Assembly (NCBI GenBank): GCA_029565935.1
Contig: JAKQNF010000010.1
Span: forward strand, 1-64,000
Length of the DNA stretch: 64,000 nt
Origin: Bacillota bacterium
GTDB taxonomy: Bacteria > Bacillota > DTU025 > MWDF01
Direction: 5' to 3'
Below the pieces are notes generated by a model, which did not search any database, was not told where the DNA came from, and was given only the letters and a program-made list of their open reading frames with translations. Positions 62,037 to 64,000 of this stretch are shown here, piece by piece (position 1 is the stretch's first letter; the number at the start of each line of letters is the position of its first letter). A program made the position numbers and the translations under genes.

Positions 62037-63476
62037 ATGCAGTTCACGCTAAGAGACGGCAGGACGATACCTGTCGAGATGCATAAATCGAAAGTCGTTC
62101 AGACCATAAGGCTCCTTCCGGCAAAAGAAAGACTTGAAGCTATCAGGAGGGCTGGTTTTAACACCTTCCTTCTAAGGAGCGGGGACGTTTTCCTCGACAT
62201 GCTCACCGACAGCGGCACCAACGCGATAAGCGACAACCAACAGGGAGCCAGCATGTGCTCCGACGATGCATACGCGGGATCGGAGAGCTTCTACAGGCTT
62301 ACCGAAGCTGTAAAGAGGGTGTGGGGTAAGGATTTCGTCCTTCCCGTACATCAGGGCAGGGCGGCGGAACACATACTGGCCAGGTTCTTCGTCAGACCGG
62401 GTTCCTTCCTTCCGATGAACTACCACTTCACCACCACGAAGGCGCATTTCGTAATGCAAGGAGGCACGGTCCTTGAGCTTCTGAAGCCATTGGCGCTTAA
62501 GATAGACAGCAACGAGCCTTTCAAGGGCGACATCGACGTGGAAGCCGTAGAACGGGTGATAAAGGATAAAGGAGCGAAGAACGTTCCGTTCGTGAGGATG
62601 GAAGCGACGACCAACCTCATCGGAGGACAGCCGTTCTCCCTCTCCAACCTGAGGCAGTTGAAGGCCGTGCTGGTAAAACACGGGATCCCTATCATGCTCG
62701 ACGCCAGCCTTATTTCTGAGAATGCTTTCATGATCTGGAAGAGGGATAAAAGCGCTGCCGGCATGAGCGTCGCCGAGATCCTGAAAGAGATGATGGACCT
62801 ATGCGACATAGTCTACCTCTCCGCAAGGAAGAGCTGCGCGGGCCGCGGCGGTATGATAATCACCAACAGAAGGGACTTCTACGACGGTATAGCGCCGATG
62901 ATCCCGGTATATGAGGGGTTCCTCACATACGGCGGCATGTCTTCGAGGGAGATCGAGGGCATCGCCGTGGGAATAAACGAAATGGCTGATCCGGAGGTGG
63001 CGGGCTCATCGGTGGAGATGATCAGCTTCGGGGTAGATAAACTCAAAAGGAACGGCATACCGGTGATAACGCCCGGCGGCGGGCTGGGCATACACCTGGA
63101 TGCGAAGCAGTTCCTGCCGCACATAAGCTGGGAGCAATATCCGGCAGGCTGTCTTGCGGCTGCCATGTACATAGCTTCCGGAGTAAGGGGCATGGAGCGT
63201 GGCAGCATGTCTGTCGACAGGGACGCTAACGGCAATGAATCCCCATCGGATGTCGAGCTGTTAAGGCTTGCAGTACCAAGGAGGGTATTCAGCGCATCCC
63301 ATATCGAGTACATGACCGACATGGCGATCTGGCTGTTCGAACACAAGGAACTCATAGGAGGGCTGAAGTTCGTACAGGAACCGCCGGTACTTAGGTTCTT
63401 CATGGGCAGGCTCGCGCCGGTGAGCGACTGGGACAAGAGGCTGCTTGACGTGGTTGGTTCGGAGTTCGGGGGATGA
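62037..63476 (+). CDS. Tyrosine phenol-lyase-like PLP enzyme (tryptophanase family)
   Basis: The 479-residue protein belongs to the beta-eliminating lyase family of tyrosine phenol-lyase (TPL) and tryptophanase. The PLP lysine is in LSARKSCAG, DDAYAGSESFYRL contains the TPL Tyr71, and QGRAAEHIL is the phosphate-binding region. At the position that separates the two enzymes it has GVRGMERGSMS: the Arg after ME fits TPL Arg381, whereas tryptophanase has a hydrophobic residue. LRFFMGR keeps the Phe pair. One oddity is VHQGR, where TPL has THQGR; that Thr (124) contacts the phenol hydroxyl. Expected products are phenol (or another aryl leaving group), pyruvate and ammonia. The start follows AAGGAGG. 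It is probably single, with its own leader and terminator. Confidence 0.88.
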   Translation: MQFTLRDGRTIPVEMHKSKVVQTIRLLPAKERLEAIRRAGFNTFLLRSGDVFLDMLTDSGTNAISDNQQGASMCSDDAYAGSESFYRLTEAVKRVWGKDFVLPVHQGRAAEHILARFFVRPGSFLPMNYHFTTTKAHFVMQGGTVLELLKPLALKIDSNEPFKGDIDVEAVERVIKDKGAKNVPFVRMEATTNLIGGQPFSLSNLRQLKAVLVKHGIPIMLDASLISENAFMIWKRDKSAAGMSVAEILKEMMDLCDIVYLSARKSCAGRGGMIITNRRDFYDGIAPMIPVYEGFLTYGGMSSREIEGIAVGINEMADPEVAGSSVEMISFGVDKLKRNGIPVITPGGGLGIHLDAKQFLPHISWEQYPAGCLAAAMYIASGVRGMERGSMSVDRDANGNESPSDVELLRLAVPRRVFSASHIEYMTDMAIWLFEHKELIGGLKFVQEPPVLRFFMGRLAPVSDWDKRLLDVVGSEFGG

Positions 63477-63520
63477 AGGATAGGTAAGAACCAAAGGAAT
63501 GGTTTTTGAGATGATATACG

Positions 63521-63556
63521 CCGCCCGTGAAGAATGACCACGGGCGGTTTTCTTTG
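63521..63556 (+). terminator. Rho-independent terminator after the lyase gene
   Basis: A 9-bp perfect stem CCGCCCGTG / CACGGGCGG with a 9-base loop is followed by TTTTCTTT. Confidence 0.92.
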
Positions 63557-63692
63557 GCTGGGAAGCTGATAACGAGGAGAGTGTTCCTTGGATAAATGTT
63601 AGGCCAGGTCCTTATACCAGAAGGTGAGTGGGTATTTCTGGTAGAATCAACAGGCAGTAACAGGTTAAGGATTGGCGATGGAGGTATATAGA

Positions 63693-64000
63693 ATGGGAAG
63701 GGCTTCCAAGGCTGTTCTTACTTTGGCGGGGAAATTCGGCTGGCGGGTGAACGGATCGGCCGTAGCAGGGATGATAGACGGCTACTGGTTCTGTGCGTGC
63801 CAGGCGAAGCCGGGCGCTGCGGTGATTGTCTCGACGGCAATATCCGGACTCAAGACTCTAGAATACAGGAACCTTGCACAAGAAATTGAGGCCGCGACGG
63901 AGAACTACTCGCTCTTGGACATGCGCAATGCGGGCAATTCGCTTGAATTTACGATACGCGGCACCGGAAAGTCAGATGATGCTGCCATTAGGGCAGAAAA
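63693..64000 (+). CDS. Unrecognised protein (3' end beyond the window)
   Basis: The gene starts at ATG nine bases after GGAGG and stays open for 102 codons to the end of the window. The visible part is acidic to neutral, has no signal peptide, and contains KFGWRVNGSAVAGMIDGYWFC followed by PGAAVIVSTAISGLKTLEYRN. It has an alternating strand/helix pattern, as in small cytoplasmic alpha/beta proteins. No family is recognised. It stands after the lyase terminator, so it is probably a separate unit. Confidence 0.7.
   Translation, partial: MGRASKAVLTLAGKFGWRVNGSAVAGMIDGYWFCACQAKPGAAVIVSTAISGLKTLEYRNLAQEIEAATENYSLLDMRNAGNSLEFTIRGTGKSDDAAIRAE

Noticed and set aside
1..64000. CRISPR arrays, insertion sequences, prophage genes, tRNA or rRNA genes
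   Set aside because: No regularly spaced repeats, transposase or phage motifs, or cloverleaf-forming sequences were recognised; a tRNAscan and CRISPR finder run would be decisive.

Overview
The window (about 55% GC by eye, with many AGG/ATA codons) comes from an anaerobic bacterium that lives on peptides and amino acids. A secreted barrel-like protein ending in an aromatic residue and a non-lipidated oligopeptide-binding protein point to a diderm envelope. A near-certain selenocysteine peroxiredoxin shows that the genome decodes UGA as Sec. A Synergistota-like lineage would fit, but there is no rRNA or marker gene here to prove it. No tRNA, CRISPR array, insertion sequence or prophage was seen.

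Layout. 1-4.3 kb: a truncated phosphoribosyltransferase, an outer-membrane-type barrel, the selenoperoxiredoxin (in-frame UGA plus hairpin) and a regulator/MFS pair with a palindromic operator. 4.6-7.6 kb: a proB-proA-proC operon behind a clear sigma-70 promoter. 8-11.3 kb: an SDR, a lipoprotein and two GyrI-like proteins. 11.7-13.5 kb: a split transketolase. 13.8-20.7 kb: a glycosyltransferase, a very repetitive LRR/Ig-like protein, a secreted propeller-like protein with an in-frame UGA in a CxxU motif, and a K+/H+ antiporter. 21-26 kb (minus): a molybdenum hydroxylase operon with its cofactor-maturation gene. 26.4-30.9 kb: a TatT-like protein and an osmoprotectant ABC operon. 31-38 kb: PPi-dependent phosphofructokinase, sbcDC, an AI-2E-type exporter and a decayed fabD fragment. 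38.8-43.7 kb: two tandem secreted proteins built from four copies of an FMN_bind-like domain, followed by the flavinyltransferase gene apbE and a cysteine desulfidase. 44-48.8 kb: two tandem secreted C69 dipeptidases and a second phosphofructokinase. 48.9-55.3 kb (minus): an opp operon with a circularly permuted binding protein and an OppC carrying a 200-residue insertion. 55.6-61.7 kb: a flavin/thiol redox operon ending in a Zn/Cd ATPase. 61.7-63.5 kb: a tyrosine phenol-lyase-like gene behind a strong promoter, a Tyr-rich leader peptide, a long-range stem and a terminator hairpin.

How it works together (inference). Secreted dipeptidases cut peptides and the Opp system imports them. Tyrosine phenol-lyase and cysteine desulfidase make pyruvate and ammonia from amino acids, and two phosphofructokinases and a transketolase handle sugar phosphates. 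Thioredoxin reductase, the selenoperoxiredoxin and the flavoprotein operons manage electrons and oxidative stress.

The observations most worth following up are the permuted OppA, the Tyr-rich leader before the lyase gene, the CxxU candidate, and the four FMN_bind-like domains next to apbE.
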